Part shown: piece by piece, positions 45,381 to 54,222 of the stretch | Layout: each line of letters opens with the position of its first letter | Position numbering within the stretch: position 1 is the stretch's first letter | Source: Methanothermobacter sp. K4 | Lineage (GTDB): Archaea; Methanobacteriota; Methanobacteria; Methanobacteriales; Methanothermobacteraceae | Assembly (NCBI RefSeq): GCF_022014235.1 | Contig: NZ_JAKLTD010000002.1 | Coordinates: forward strand, 233,830-297,829 | Direction of reading: 5' to 3' | DNA: 64,000 nt | Made by a program: the position numbers and the translations under genes | Notes under the pieces: generated by a model | What the model saw: only the letters and a program-made list of their open reading frames with translations | Databases searched by the model: none | Told to the model about the DNA's origin: nothing

Positions 45381-46310
45381 ATGAAAATTCACATAACAGA
45401 TAGGGTCCCATCAGCCACCCCTGATAAGCACACCACCGATATCCTCAGAGATATAATGGAAAATGTTTATGAATATGACAGCATAGACTACATCTACATC
45501 CTTGATGATGGTAAACTCATGGGTGTCGTCTCCATGAGGGAACTCCTATCCACCGATGGAAAACTCGGTGACCTCATGCGGAGGGACATAATAGCCTCAA
45601 CCCCTGAAGATGACCCCTTTGATATACCCTACCTGGCACTTTCACATGGAATTAAGGCCATCCCCGTGGTTGACCAGGAGGGCAGATTCAGGGGTGCGGT
45701 GACCCATGATGAGATCATAAGGATACTGAAGATGGAGGCCGACCGGGACATCCTCCACTTCGGGGGGGTATTCCACAGGGTCATCGACCAGGACCCCGGG
45801 GCACTGAACATGGTGAAGTCCAGGGTCCCCTGGCTCGTTGTGGGGGTCATAGGCGGTACCATCACAGCAGCACTCATAGGAAGCTTTGAGGACCTCCTAT
45901 CAGAGTTCATAGCACTTGCATCATTCATACCCATAATGGTTTACATGAGCGACGCTGTTGGAACCCAGTCAGAGGCCCTTATAATACGTAAGATCGCTGT
46001 GGACCCATCAATGAGACCCCTCATCTATATTAGAAGGGAGGTTATGGTTGCAGCCGGGATAGGGGCCCTTTCCTCTGCCTTTGCCGGTTTGATGGCGGGT
46101 CTTACAAGGATGAACCCTTCGCTGGGTTTGATCATCTTCATATCCATGTTCTTCAGTGTCCTTGCAGCTGTATTAATATCCACCGCATCCCCCCTTGTAT
46201 TCCGCAAGCTCGGCTTCGACCCGGCGGTTGCAACCGGACCCCTTGCAACCATACTCAGTGACTTCACAACGACACTGATATATCTAAGTGTTGCATCATC
46301 ACTTCTGTAA
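45381..46310 (+). CDS. CBS-domain MgtE-like divalent cation transporter
   Basis: 309 aa. A CBS pair (about residues 1-120; IDYIYILDDGKLMGVVSM, IKAIPVVDQEGRFRGAVT) regulates an MgtE-type membrane domain of five helices (RVPWLVVGVIGGTITAALIG, FIPIMVYMSDAVGTQSEALI, LSDFTTTLIYLSVA). MgtE channels carry magnesium; here the N-domain is absent, so it is shorter than bacterial MgtE. Start ATG 45381. It is followed 13 bases later by a coiled-coil gene. Confidence 0.86.
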   Translation: MKIHITDRVPSATPDKHTTDILRDIMENVYEYDSIDYIYILDDGKLMGVVSMRELLSTDGKLGDLMRRDIIASTPEDDPFDIPYLALSHGIKAIPVVDQEGRFRGAVTHDEIIRILKMEADRDILHFGGVFHRVIDQDPGALNMVKSRVPWLVVGVIGGTITAALIGSFEDLLSEFIALASFIPIMVYMSDAVGTQSEALIIRKIAVDPSMRPLIYIRREVMVAAGIGALSSAFAGLMAGLTRMNPSLGLIIFISMFFSVLAAVLISTASPLVFRKLGFDPAVATGPLATILSDFTTTLIYLSVASSLL

Positions 46311-46323
46311 CAGGAGGCCTTTC

Positions 46324-46710
46324 ATGGATCATGAAGAGAGAATTGAAGAACTGGAGTTTAAGATAAAGGAGAAGGATAAAAGGATAAGGGAACTTGAACT
46401 GAAGCTCGCCGAGTGCAGGGGACGCGTTGATGAGCTGAGGTCCGAGAAGTCGGAACTCCAGGAGGAGGTTAACAGGCTCCATGTCCTGAAGCTTGACCTT
46501 AAGCTCAGGAACCTTCAGGAACTTGAGGATGAGAACAACCGCCTCAAGCACCGGATAGAGATAACCAAGGGACTCCTTGACGATGCCCGTGAAAAGCTTG
46601 AGGTCCTTGAGGGCGTCGTGGATGAGTTTCTGAATCAGGGTTTAACCGGGAGGTTGATGGGGAGGGAACCTGAGGGTCTCCTCTACTACCGGAAGAGGTT
46701 CGGGGACTGA
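46324..46710 (+). CDS. Coiled-coil protein
   Basis: 128 aa from ATG 46324, with GGAGG 6 bases upstream. Residues 3-100 show continuous heptads of E, K, R and L (EERIEELEFKIKEKDKRIRE), then a short C-terminus LTGRLMGREPEGLLYYRKRF. Probably dimeric. It follows the MgtE-like gene closely and may be co-transcribed. No enzymatic domain. Confidence 0.75.
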   Translation: MDHEERIEELEFKIKEKDKRIRELELKLAECRGRVDELRSEKSELQEEVNRLHVLKLDLKLRNLQELEDENNRLKHRIEITKGLLDDAREKLEVLEGVVDEFLNQGLTGRLMGREPEGLLYYRKRFGD

Positions 46711-46844
46711 AAAACCGGTCGACAGGGTTGAAAATCATCCAGCCATTAGCCGGCATCTCCATCAATTTTTTCATAATCATCAATGAAAAGGTGTATATTC
46801 ACCATGCAACATAATCTATACATCAGATGTTAGGAGTGATTCAT

Positions 46845-47705
46845 ATGGAACCATATGGTGGGGGAGATGGCCGCATAAGGTGGGTGACACCCGCATGGCT
46901 AATGGAAAACCTGGAGGATGTTGCAGTAATCGACTGCCAGCCCAACATCCACGACTACATACTTGAGCACATACCAGGGGCAGCGTACCTCAATGAGGGC
47001 CTCTTCAGGGAGCCCCATGGTATCGCACCCGCAATGTACATCCCAGAAGACGCCGCAGAATCGATATTCAGACAGGCCGGTGTTGAAAACAGGCCGACCG
47101 TCGTATACACAGGCACCGGTGGAGTTAAGGGATGGGGTGACGGGCTTGAACAGACCATGGTGGCCTACAGCCTTGCAAGGTTCGGACATGAAGAGGTCCT
47201 CGTACTGAACGGGGGACTTGCAGAGTGGAAGAACACCGGGGGAGAGGTGACAAAGGTCTTCCCGGAGGTCAAGGAATCAGATTTTGCTGTTAAAGAGCAG
47301 GAGGACTTCTACATAGAGTACCCTGAATTCAAGAAGATAAAGGATGATGATGATGTCCTGGTACTTGACGCAAGACCCCCTGAGGTCTATGAGGGTCAGG
47401 GGCCCTGGATAAAACCCGGCCACATCCCGGGTGCGGTTAACTTTCCATGGGCAAGCCTCATGGACGATGAAAACAAGACACTCCTGAAACCAGAGGACGA
47501 GATAAGGGAACTGGTGGAGTCTGTGGGGGCAACACCAGACAAGAAAATCATCTGCAGCTGTGGAACCGGAAGGGAGGCCACCAACGAGTTCCTCCTGTTC
47601 AAGTGGTACCTCGGGTACCCTGATGTGAGGATATATGAGGGCTCATTCACCGAATGGACCCAGATAGAGGACAACCCAACTGTAACAGGCCCGAACCCGT
47701 ACTGA
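46845..47705 (+). CDS. Two-domain rhodanese (thiosulfate/3-mercaptopyruvate sulfurtransferase)
   Basis: 286 aa from ATG 46845 with GGAGTGAT upstream. First rhodanese domain ([31 protein letters not shown]) lacks the active-site cysteine. The second ([28 protein letters not shown]) has the loop [13 protein letters not shown] with the catalytic Cys near residue 235. This division is normal for the family. Transfers sulfur from a donor to an acceptor thiol; donor not determined. Confidence 0.9.
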   Translation: MEPYGGGDGRIRWVTPAWLMENLEDVAVIDCQPNIHDYILEHIPGAAYLNEGLFREPHGIAPAMYIPEDAAESIFRQAGVENRPTVVYTGTGGVKGWGDGLEQTMVAYSLARFGHEEVLVLNGGLAEWKNTGGEVTKVFPEVKESDFAVKEQEDFYIEYPEFKKIKDDDDVLVLDARPPEVYEGQGPWIKPGHIPGAVNFPWASLMDDENKTLLKPEDEIRELVESVGATPDKKIICSCGTGREATNEFLLFKWYLGYPDVRIYEGSFTEWTQIEDNPTVTGPNPY

Positions 47706-47730
47706 AGCCCTCAAATTCCTTTTTTCTATT

Positions 47731-48528
47731 TTAGCTGAAGTCTGTTTTAAGCTCTGATCCTGCAAAGATGAGAACCGCCAGGGCTGCAGATACATTGAGT
47801 ATCATGAGGAACACTCCCCCGGCGATGGTTGACTGGACAGGGAAGAGGAAGTAGGAGAGGTTACCTGTTGTGTGGATTATCATGACAGCCAGTATGCTCT
47901 CTGTTGAGTTGTAGACCCAGGTGTATATCACAGAGGCAGATACTATGAGGATCATGAAGCTCCAGAAGGGTACCTGTGACTGTATACTGCCCTGTATAAA
48001 GAAGAGGGGTATGTGCCAGAGTCCCCAGATGATCCCCACTATCATGGCTGCGTAGATGGCAGAGTGCCTCTCCTGGAGCCGTGGAAGGGCATACCCCCTC
48101 CACCCGAATTCCTCCTGCAGGGGACCTCCAAGGAAGAGGATGTAAAGGAATGCAATGAGAACAACCAGGGGGTTAGAGGTCCAGTAGAGGAACGGCTGTG
48201 GATCACCCCAGAGGACACCCAGGTAAAGTGAAAGGGCCGTGATAACCGGGAACAGGAGGAGGATTATGGCCCACCAGATCCTCGGGAAATCACGTTTAAT
48301 TCCCTTCCTCAGGAGTGCGACGAGTTCGCCTCTTCCCCCATACCTGTAGGTAAGTATAAGAGCAGCGAGGGTTGGTCCGAATGCTGCAGGGTTGTAGGGG
48401 CTTCTAAGAAAGGACTGAATGGGTTCAGGGAATGTGAAGCCATTTGAGATCATTGCAACTGGTATCCAGAGTATCCATGAAAACAGGAAAGTCACCATTA
48501 AAAAGTCTGATATGCGCTCACTCTTCAA
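47731..48528 (-). CDS. CPBP-family intramembrane metalloprotease
   Basis: 265 aa with about eight membrane helices. LQEEFGWRGYALPRLQE near residue 142 is the EExxxR motif, and IWGLWHIPLFF and VMIIHTTGN supply the histidines of the type II CAAX prenyl protease/CPBP family. Substrate unknown. Start ATG 48528 overlaps the end of the upstream small gene by 11 bases, suggesting co-transcription. Confidence 0.88.
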   Translation of the reverse strand: MKSERISDFLMVTFLFSWILWIPVAMISNGFTFPEPIQSFLRSPYNPAAFGPTLAALILTYRYGGRGELVALLRKGIKRDFPRIWWAIILLLFPVITALSLYLGVLWGDPQPFLYWTSNPLVVLIAFLYILFLGGPLQEEFGWRGYALPRLQERHSAIYAAMIVGIIWGLWHIPLFFIQGSIQSQVPFWSFMILIVSASVIYTWVYNSTESILAVMIIHTTGNLSYFLFPVQSTIAGGVFLMILNVSAALAVLIFAGSELKTDFS

Positions 48529-48736
48529 TGCAATCTCCTCCTGAACTTAAAAGGTCATCCACCAATAGAATAGGGTATCTCAGATCATCCTCCATAACGA
48601 TACACATTATAGGTTCCACTGATACGGCATTTATAGTTTTTCCGGTTAAAGCGAAGGTTAACCTGAATACAGGTACAATAACCCTTCCATCCACGTTCAT
48701 GGCCTCAGCCGAATACGTGCAATCAACAATCTTCAT
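48518..48736 (-). CDS. Small hypothetical protein upstream of CPBP protease
   Basis: 72 aa from ATG 48736, which has GGTGGTG upstream. Compact alpha/beta-like sequence (VIVPVFRLTFALTGKTINAV, EDDLRYPILLVDDLLSSGGD) ending CIEE. No family recognised. Overlap with the next gene argues for an operon. Confidence 0.6.
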   Translation of the reverse strand: MKIVDCTYSAEAMNVDGRVIVPVFRLTFALTGKTINAVSVEPIMCIVMEDDLRYPILLVDDLLSSGGDCIEE

Positions 48737-48807
48737 TGAACACCACCACGTGAAAATTCCTGGAAACCCACAAAGCAATCAAAAATCCGCATAAATCCCA
48801 CAGCTCA

Positions 48808-49368
48808 TTAAAATTCCCTGAATCCCATAACAAGATCCCTGAATGGTTTTCTAAGGAGAAGCATGGTAAACACCAGGACAGGTTTCAGGGGCCTGATGGT
48901 CAATTCAAGTTCGATTTTTCCATTTATATCCCTGCTGAGGAAATCAGGGACCGCATTTATTTCAATGTTCCTCAAGGAGGAGGTCAGTGCTGAAAGGGTC
49001 CAGAGGTAACCTGTAATGATTGCTGTGTCAGATGCATCACCGGTGCCCACCGAAACTCTTATCCCGAGCCTCCTTATGGTTATGGAGGATATTATGGTCC
49101 TTAATAGGTCCATTAGGTACCTCTTTGCCCTCCAGGCCCTTCTGAAAATCTTTTTTATGGCTGCGGGCTTCAATGCATCCACATCCACCTCCTTACCTCC
49201 CCCATTAAAGCTCCTGGTTAAAATTCTAAACCTCCAGAGATTTACACCTATTCTGAAGTCAGTTCTCCCTCCATCCCTGACAACCCTCAGGATAACCGTA
49301 TACTTCGATACAAGGGCCAGTAAAATGGCTGCAAGTGAAAATGAGATAATTATGAGGAGAATCTTCAT
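48808..49368 (-). CDS. DUF2953-family membrane-associated protein
   Basis: 186 aa. N-terminal TM helix (ILLIIISFSLAAILLALVS), then the DUF2953 pattern with VSVGTGDASDTAIITGYLW near residue 105 and a C-terminal hydrophobic stretch. In Bacillus a DUF2953 protein (YtfI) is encoded next to YtfJ/GerW, and here the GerW-like gene lies 8 bases upstream, the same pairing. Function unknown. Confidence 0.82.
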   Translation of the reverse strand: MKILLIIISFSLAAILLALVSKYTVILRVVRDGGRTDFRIGVNLWRFRILTRSFNGGGKEVDVDALKPAAIKKIFRRAWRAKRYLMDLLRTIISSITIRRLGIRVSVGTGDASDTAIITGYLWTLSALTSSLRNIEINAVPDFLSRDINGKIELELTIRPLKPVLVFTMLLLRKPFRDLVMGFREF

Positions 49369-49376
49369 GGTCTATC

Positions 49377-49766
49377 TCATTCTTCGCTCTCAGTTTCAGG
49401 TTCCCCTTTATCTGAAATCTCCCTTATTATATCTGTAACGGTTGATCCAAGTTCCTGTATGATCCTCCCGGTGCTTCCTGATCTGAGGTCAATCACCCTC
49501 ACACCCTCCGGGCCCTCAACACCCTTAAGGAGGACTATCATGGCCACTGGTTCAGCTCCAGCAGCTGCACCTGCACCGCTTCCAGAGCCTCCCTCAGACT
49601 CTGAGGATGTTCCTTCACCCATGCCTGCGCCGAAGCCGACACCCATCTTCATGAGTGGTATCAGCACCTTATCCTCTGTCTCGATGGCCTCACCCACAAG
49701 GTTCTTCACGTCCAGGAGCTTGCGAAGCTCCTCAACTGTTGTTTTAATTGGTTCCTCAATTTTCAT
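49377..49766 (-). CDS. GerW/YtfJ-family protein
   Basis: 129 aa. IPLMKMGVGFGAGMGEG, a Gly/Ser/Ala-rich linker and AEPVAMIVLLKGVEGPEGVRVI are the GerW (YtfJ) family layout. In spore formers it is a spore protein; in archaea that role cannot apply. Start ATG 49766. Pairs with the DUF2953 gene, suggesting a shared membrane-associated function. Confidence 0.86.
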   Translation of the reverse strand: MKIEEPIKTTVEELRKLLDVKNLVGEAIETEDKVLIPLMKMGVGFGAGMGEGTSSESEGGSGSGAGAAAGAEPVAMIVLLKGVEGPEGVRVIDLRSGSTGRIIQELGSTVTDIIREISDKGEPETESEE

Positions 49767-49871
49767 TTTAAATCACATTATACTGTATGTATGTTCAACC
49801 ATATCAGCCTTACCCGGATCAAAACACTTATATGTGCCTGGTTTCCAATCTGTTAATCTGGAGGCGGTAAG

Positions 49872-50354
49872 ATGGATATGAAAATCTTCGCTTTAATCGC
49901 GGTGCTTCTCATTGCAGGTGTCTCAGCAGGTGTTTACCTCTTCACCGCAACAGGAGACACAGGTAACACGGAAGCTGAAAATTTAAGTGGAAAAAAAGAG
50001 ACGTCCGGTGCGGCCAGGATCATTGCAACCCAGACCGGTCCCGAGTCTGCAAGGCCGGGGACAAATATCACAGTTAAATGCAGGATAAGGAATGATGGTG
50101 CTGGACCAGCTAGGAATGTTAAGGTCACATCACAGGACTTTGAGAGGTCCTTTGATGTTATAGGCGCAGGGGAAGAGGTGGAGTTTCAGGTACAGATCTA
50201 CATACCCACTGAGGAAGAGGTTAAGATGGACTTCGGTGAAAACGCCACGTTATCAAACCCATTCTTCATAGGTGGTTTCAGTGTAACCTACACTGATTTA
50301 AGTGGAAAACACAGTTTAAATTCCAATTCTCTGGAGATACCCCTCCAGATCTAA
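49872..50354 (+). CDS. Exported CARDB-like protein
   Basis: 160 aa, start ATG 49872 (or ATG 49878) after GGAGGCGGT. N-terminal hydrophobic helix (IFALIAVLLIAGVSAGVYLF) then a linker and one beta-sandwich domain (TQTGPESARPGTNITVKCRI, GAGPARNVKV), typical of CARDB/DUF11-like surface domains. Probably anchored outside the membrane. Partner unknown. Confidence 0.72.
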   Translation: MDMKIFALIAVLLIAGVSAGVYLFTATGDTGNTEAENLSGKKETSGAARIIATQTGPESARPGTNITVKCRIRNDGAGPARNVKVTSQDFERSFDVIGAGEEVEFQVQIYIPTEEEVKMDFGENATLSNPFFIGGFSVTYTDLSGKHSLNSNSLEIPLQI

Positions 50355-50458
50355 TCTATTTACTAAAACAAAGAAAAACCAATCCCAATTCCAAAATCCA
50401 GATCCAAATCAAAAAAACAAAGAAAAATGACCTGACTCATCTAATTAAAAGGAAAGAA

Positions 50459-50920
50459 TTAATCTGGTTTTCTGACGGGGAGGTGAACCTCCGTGAGAAG
50501 TTCTGATTCATCCACCTCCAGTGGACTGTTGAGGTAGACCTCTGTTATGGGACCTGCAATTTCATAGCCATTTTCAGTGGCATAATCGACGAGAACATGG
50601 ATTGCAGGTCCAACCTCAGTGTATGGTCCCTCATGAAGCGTTGCAAGGACCCTGTGAGCAGGTATATCCTTTATCTTAATTTTTCCAGAGGGCTTCGCCT
50701 CACCTGCAATGGAGACCCCTATCTCATAGACGAGTTCATCCTCACTGACATCCTCTGGACTGTTATAGTAGGTCCCGTATACACGTCCCATCATCTGCAA
50801 TCCACTCCCTATGACCCACTCTGCAACCTCAGCTATGTACATGGGTATACGGTCATAGCTACCAGTGCACTCCCTGTAGGCAACCCGAACCCCCTCAACC
50901 ATCTTTTCAGTTATCTCCAT
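50459..50920 (-). CDS. GyrI-like small-molecule-binding protein
   Basis: 153 aa. VRVAYRECTGSYDRIPMYIAEV, YEIGVSIAG and IPAHRVLATLHEGPYTEVGP match the GyrI-like/AraC effector-binding fold without a DNA-binding domain. Stand-alone members are sensors or hydrolases of small molecules. Start ATG 50920 after a GGGGAGG site. A 14-nt A-rich direct repeat (50365-50378, 50414-50427) lies in the downstream gap. Confidence 0.82.
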   Translation of the reverse strand: MEITEKMVEGVRVAYRECTGSYDRIPMYIAEVAEWVIGSGLQMMGRVYGTYYNSPEDVSEDELVYEIGVSIAGEAKPSGKIKIKDIPAHRVLATLHEGPYTEVGPAIHVLVDYATENGYEIAGPITEVYLNSPLEVDESELLTEVHLPVRKPD

Positions 50921-50997
50921 AAAAGACCTCCCCTTAAGTTATGTTAACATTTTACACGTCAAATGATAAAAGTTTATCTGAAATGTGTTACTCCAGT

Positions 50998-51417
50998 TCA
51001 CATACGGACAAGCACCACACCCCCAACCACCATGAGCAAACCGATGGCCTTTGCCGCCGTTACCCTCTCACCCAGGAGAAACACCGCAAGTATGAGGGTG
51101 AATATGGGGAAGGCGGCAACCACGGGTACAACTATTGAGGCCTCCCCTGATTTGAGTGCATAGTAATAAAAGAGCTGCCCCAGGAGGGCTGCTGATATAC
51201 CATCAAGTGCCAGGAAGAACCATCCCCTTGGACCCACATCTGAGAGAGCATCCAAGCCCCCGCTGAACATGACCCATACGAGCATGACCATTGTTATGAC
51301 GGAACTTCTTATTGTGAGCGCAATCCCGGGGTTAACGCCCTCAAGTCCTATCTTGCTGAAAATTGGGGCCAGACCAAACATCAACGCTGCAAGGAGCGCA
51401 AATACCAGGTAATTCAA
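50998..51417 (-). CDS. Half-size EamA/DMT-superfamily transporter
   Basis: 139 aa with five membrane helices, one EamA unit (LVFALLAALMFGLAPIFSKIGLE, ALKSGEASIVVPVVAAFPIF, LGERVTAAKAIGLLMVVGGVVLV). Half-size members work as dimers. I prefer TTG 51417, directly after GGTGATGG; ATG 51444 adds nine residues. Substrate unknown. A TATA-like element lies near 51465. Confidence 0.8.
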   Translation of the reverse strand: MNYLVFALLAALMFGLAPIFSKIGLEGVNPGIALTIRSSVITMVMLVWVMFSGGLDALSDVGPRGWFFLALDGISAALLGQLFYYYALKSGEASIVVPVVAAFPIFTLILAVFLLGERVTAAKAIGLLMVVGGVVLVRM

Positions 51418-51556
51418 ACCATCACCTCTGAGTGTATGTATCATAACTATGGGATCTCACATAAAAAAGCTTCAGCAGCAAAAGGTGATGGGGAGAGCAT
51501 CAATGTTTATCTGCCTCAAGGACAGATAGAGAGATAGCTTAGTGTGTGGTGTAACA

Positions 51557-52525
51557 ATGATACTCATAGTCGGCGGAGCAGGTTATATCGGTTCACATGT
51601 CAATAAATTCCTCTCAGAGAGGGGATATGAAACCCTCATCCTGGATAACCTCACAAAGGGGCACAGGGAATCTGTAAAGTGGGGTGAATTTATTGAGGGT
51701 GACCTCGGTGACAGGATCATTCTTGAGAGGATCTTCACCAGATACGATATTGAGGCAGTTATGCACTTTGCGGCTTTCACAGATGTGGGTGAATCAGTGC
51801 AGAAACCAGGAGACTACTACAGGAACAACGTGACGAACACCATGAACCTCCTTGACTCCATGCTGGAGAATGGGGTCAGCAGGTTCATATTCTCATCAAC
51901 ATGTGCCGTCTACGGCAACCCATCCAGTATCCCGATAACCGAGGAACACCCCCTCAACCCAATAAGTCCCTACGGGAGGTCCAAACTCATGGTTGAGGAG
52001 ATACTGAGGGACTACAGTGACGCATATGGCCTCAGCTATGTATCGCTCCGCTACTTCAACGCAGCAGGGGCTGACCCTGATGGGGAGATCGGGGAACTAC
52101 ACGAGCCTGAAACCCACCTCATACCCATAGTACTGGACGCCGCAATGGGCCTGAGGGACTCTGTAAGGATCTTCGGTACAGACTACCCCACACCCGACGG
52201 GACATGCATAAGGGACTACATACACGTCATGGACCTTGCAGATGCCCACTGGAGGGCCCTTGAATACCTTGAAGGTGAAAGAAGTGGAGTGTTCAACCTT
52301 GGAAACGGGAACGGGTTCTCTGTGAGGGAAGTCATAGAAACCTGCAGAGAGGTTACAGGTGCCAGTATCAGGGTTGTGGAGGATGAAAGAAGACCCGGAG
52401 ACCCACCAGAACTTGTTGGAAGTTCAAAAATGGCACGTGAAATCCTTGGGTGGAAGCCTGCTTTCACTGAACTGGAGGAGATCATCAAAACAGCATGGAA
52501 CTGGCATAGAACCGCAAGAAAATGA
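51557..52525 (+). CDS. galE: UDP-glucose 4-epimerase-like NAD sugar epimerase
   Basis: 322 aa from ATG 51557. Extended SDR: VGGAGYIGSHVNKFL (NAD Rossmann), SSTCAVYGN, and the YGRSK catalytic pair (Tyr-x-x-x-Lys), with RYFNAAGADPDGEIGE typical of GalE. It would supply UDP-galactose or a related sugar nucleotide for surface glycans. It overlaps the next small gene by ATGA and lies near galU. Confidence 0.9.
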   Translation: MILIVGGAGYIGSHVNKFLSERGYETLILDNLTKGHRESVKWGEFIEGDLGDRIILERIFTRYDIEAVMHFAAFTDVGESVQKPGDYYRNNVTNTMNLLDSMLENGVSRFIFSSTCAVYGNPSSIPITEEHPLNPISPYGRSKLMVEEILRDYSDAYGLSYVSLRYFNAAGADPDGEIGELHEPETHLIPIVLDAAMGLRDSVRIFGTDYPTPDGTCIRDYIHVMDLADAHWRALEYLEGERSGVFNLGNGNGFSVREVIETCREVTGASIRVVEDERRPGDPPELVGSSKMAREILGWKPAFTELEEIIKTAWNWHRTARK

Positions 52526-52923
52526 TTGAATTCCTTCAGGTGGTGATGGAAATGAAAATCGATGGGCAAGGTGAGAATTTCATGAGCAGCTCAGTGGCCC
52601 CGTTTATCATCGATTCCAATCCACAGCACAGGCGAGACAAATTTTTTATGCTGAGGAGGGCAATACTCTTAAGGTCCATGTTTGAGAGGAAGACCCCACA
52701 CCTCTTTGATGGTGACGGCCGCCTCAGAATCGATGATGGAGTGCTGAATGCATTCCTGAGAATCCCAGAGTACAGGCATGGTGTGAGGTCAATGGAGGCC
52801 ATACCCGAGATGAGCATGCTACAGGACGTTAAGAAGTTTGAAAAGGCTTCCCTTCCATCAGCAGGACAGCTAGACCTTCAAGTTGATGGGGAACTATTTC
52901 AGAGGATGGTCATGAAAAATTAG
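52522..52923 (+). CDS. Small protein resembling the C-terminal piece of a larger protein
   Basis: 133 aa from ATG 52522 (ATGA overlap with galE); ATG 52552 with AGGTGGTGA upstream may be the real start. VAPFIIDSNPQHRRDKFFML, RAILLRSMFERKTPHLFDGD and YRHGVRSMEAIPEMSMLQDV look like a conserved domain. From memory such segments occur at the C-termini of large multidomain bacterial and archaeal proteins, so this may be a stand-alone domain or a gene remnant. Function unknown. Confidence 0.6.
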   Translation: MIEFLQVVMEMKIDGQGENFMSSSVAPFIIDSNPQHRRDKFFMLRRAILLRSMFERKTPHLFDGDGRLRIDDGVLNAFLRIPEYRHGVRSMEAIPEMSMLQDVKKFEKASLPSAGQLDLQVDGELFQRMVMKN

Positions 52924-52931
52924 GTGGTATC

Positions 52932-54194
52932 TTGGAGAGGCGGAGGATTCTCAGACCGGAGGATTACATTGACAGGATCAGGTACCTGAATCTAAGGGCT
53001 GAGGAGTATGCAGAGGCAGGGGACGTGAAAAGAACTGCTGATACGCTCTTCAAAATGGGGAGGGAGTACCATAAACTTCAGAAAACCGATCTTGCCCTCG
53101 AGAGTTACAGGAACGCCCTTGAACTGTACAGGGAGGAGCACGACCCACGCGAGGCCGATGTATCATTCTGTATGGGTAAGATTTATGAGGGGAAGGGGAA
53201 GCTGAAGCGGGCAGGATGGTTCTACAACCTTGCAGCGTCAGGTTTCAGAAGGATCAACGATCTCAAAAGTGAATCAGAGGCTGTTCTACACAGTGCAAGG
53301 ATTCTTGAAAGGCTCGGGAAGCATGATGAGGCCATTGATGCATACAAACGTTATAATGAAATCTGCCTAAGGAACCAGGAGAAAGTCAAGGTGCTTGTTG
53401 CCTATGCAAAGATGAAGGAGCTGGAGGACCAGCTCAGCGATGAGTTCCTGAGGTACAACACCTCTGTCCTCTTCCTTTACCTCTCCATCCTTGTTATTGC
53501 AGAGTACACGACAACCTTTATAAGCATGAAACTGGGGCTTGTGATTCACACAGCACTTCTCTTTGCCCTTTTTATCCACTCATCCCTCTCAAAGAAAAAG
53601 ATGAAGGTCCTCCTTGCCGCAATGATGATGCTTCCCCTAATAAGGATCGTGGGACTTTCAATGCCCCTCTTGGTTATCAGGCACCTTTACTGGTACATAA
53701 TAATAGCATTTCCACTCTTTGCAGCATCAGCAGCCCTCATGAAAACCCAGAACCTCACAAGGGATGATGCAGGGCTGAACCTAAGGAAGTTACGGTGGCA
53801 GGTTGCAGTTGCACTTACAGGTTTTCCAATGGGATACATTGAATACCAGATACTGAGACCAGAGGCCCTCATACCCCATCTCTCTCTTCAGAATTTTATC
53901 ATGGGGTTTACTGTTATGCTCATAGGAACAGGACTTGCTGAGGAACTCCTCTTCAGGGGTATTGTTCAGAGAAACGCTGAGGATGTTATGGGGAAGGTTC
54001 CAGGACTCCTCTATGCATCACTACTATTTACAGCACTTCACGTGGGCTGGAAATCCGGTTACGACCTTATATTTGTGTTCAGTGTCGCATTGGTCTATGG
54101 ATTTGTATTCCAGAGAACAAGGAGTATTGCGGGTATAACTGTATCCCACGGGATATCAAATTCCATACTCTTCCTTGTAATGCCGTTTCTATAA
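52932..54194 (+). CDS. TPR - CPBP intramembrane protease fusion
   Basis: 420 aa from TTG 52932, with AGGTGG just upstream. Residues 10-150 form TPR-like helix pairs (ADTLFKMGREYHKLQKTDLA, DVSFCMGKIYEGKGKLKRAG). About eight TM helices follow with LAEELLFRGIVQRN (EExxxR), FTALHVGW and VSHGISNS, the CPBP protease motifs. The TPR part would face the cytoplasm and could recruit substrates. Second CPBP protein in the window. Ends 25 bases from the galU stop. Confidence 0.85.
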   Translation: MERRRILRPEDYIDRIRYLNLRAEEYAEAGDVKRTADTLFKMGREYHKLQKTDLALESYRNALELYREEHDPREADVSFCMGKIYEGKGKLKRAGWFYNLAASGFRRINDLKSESEAVLHSARILERLGKHDEAIDAYKRYNEICLRNQEKVKVLVAYAKMKELEDQLSDEFLRYNTSVLFLYLSILVIAEYTTTFISMKLGLVIHTALLFALFIHSSLSKKKMKVLLAAMMMLPLIRIVGLSMPLLVIRHLYWYIIIAFPLFAASAALMKTQNLTRDDAGLNLRKLRWQVAVALTGFPMGYIEYQILRPEALIPHLSLQNFIMGFTVMLIGTGLAEELLFRGIVQRNAEDVMGKVPGLLYASLLFTALHVGWKSGYDLIFVFSVALVYGFVFQRTRSIAGITVSHGISNSILFLVMPFL

Positions 54195-54204
54195 AAAAAG
54201 ACCT

Positions 54205-54222
54205 TAAAAAATATATTTTTTA
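54205..54222. terminator. 18-bp palindrome between convergent genes
   Basis: TAAAAAATATATTTTTTA is a perfect palindrome with T6 on either strand, placed between the stops of the TPR-CPBP gene and galU. It fits a bidirectional archaeal oligo-T terminator; the right end overlaps the galU TAA. Confidence 0.7.
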
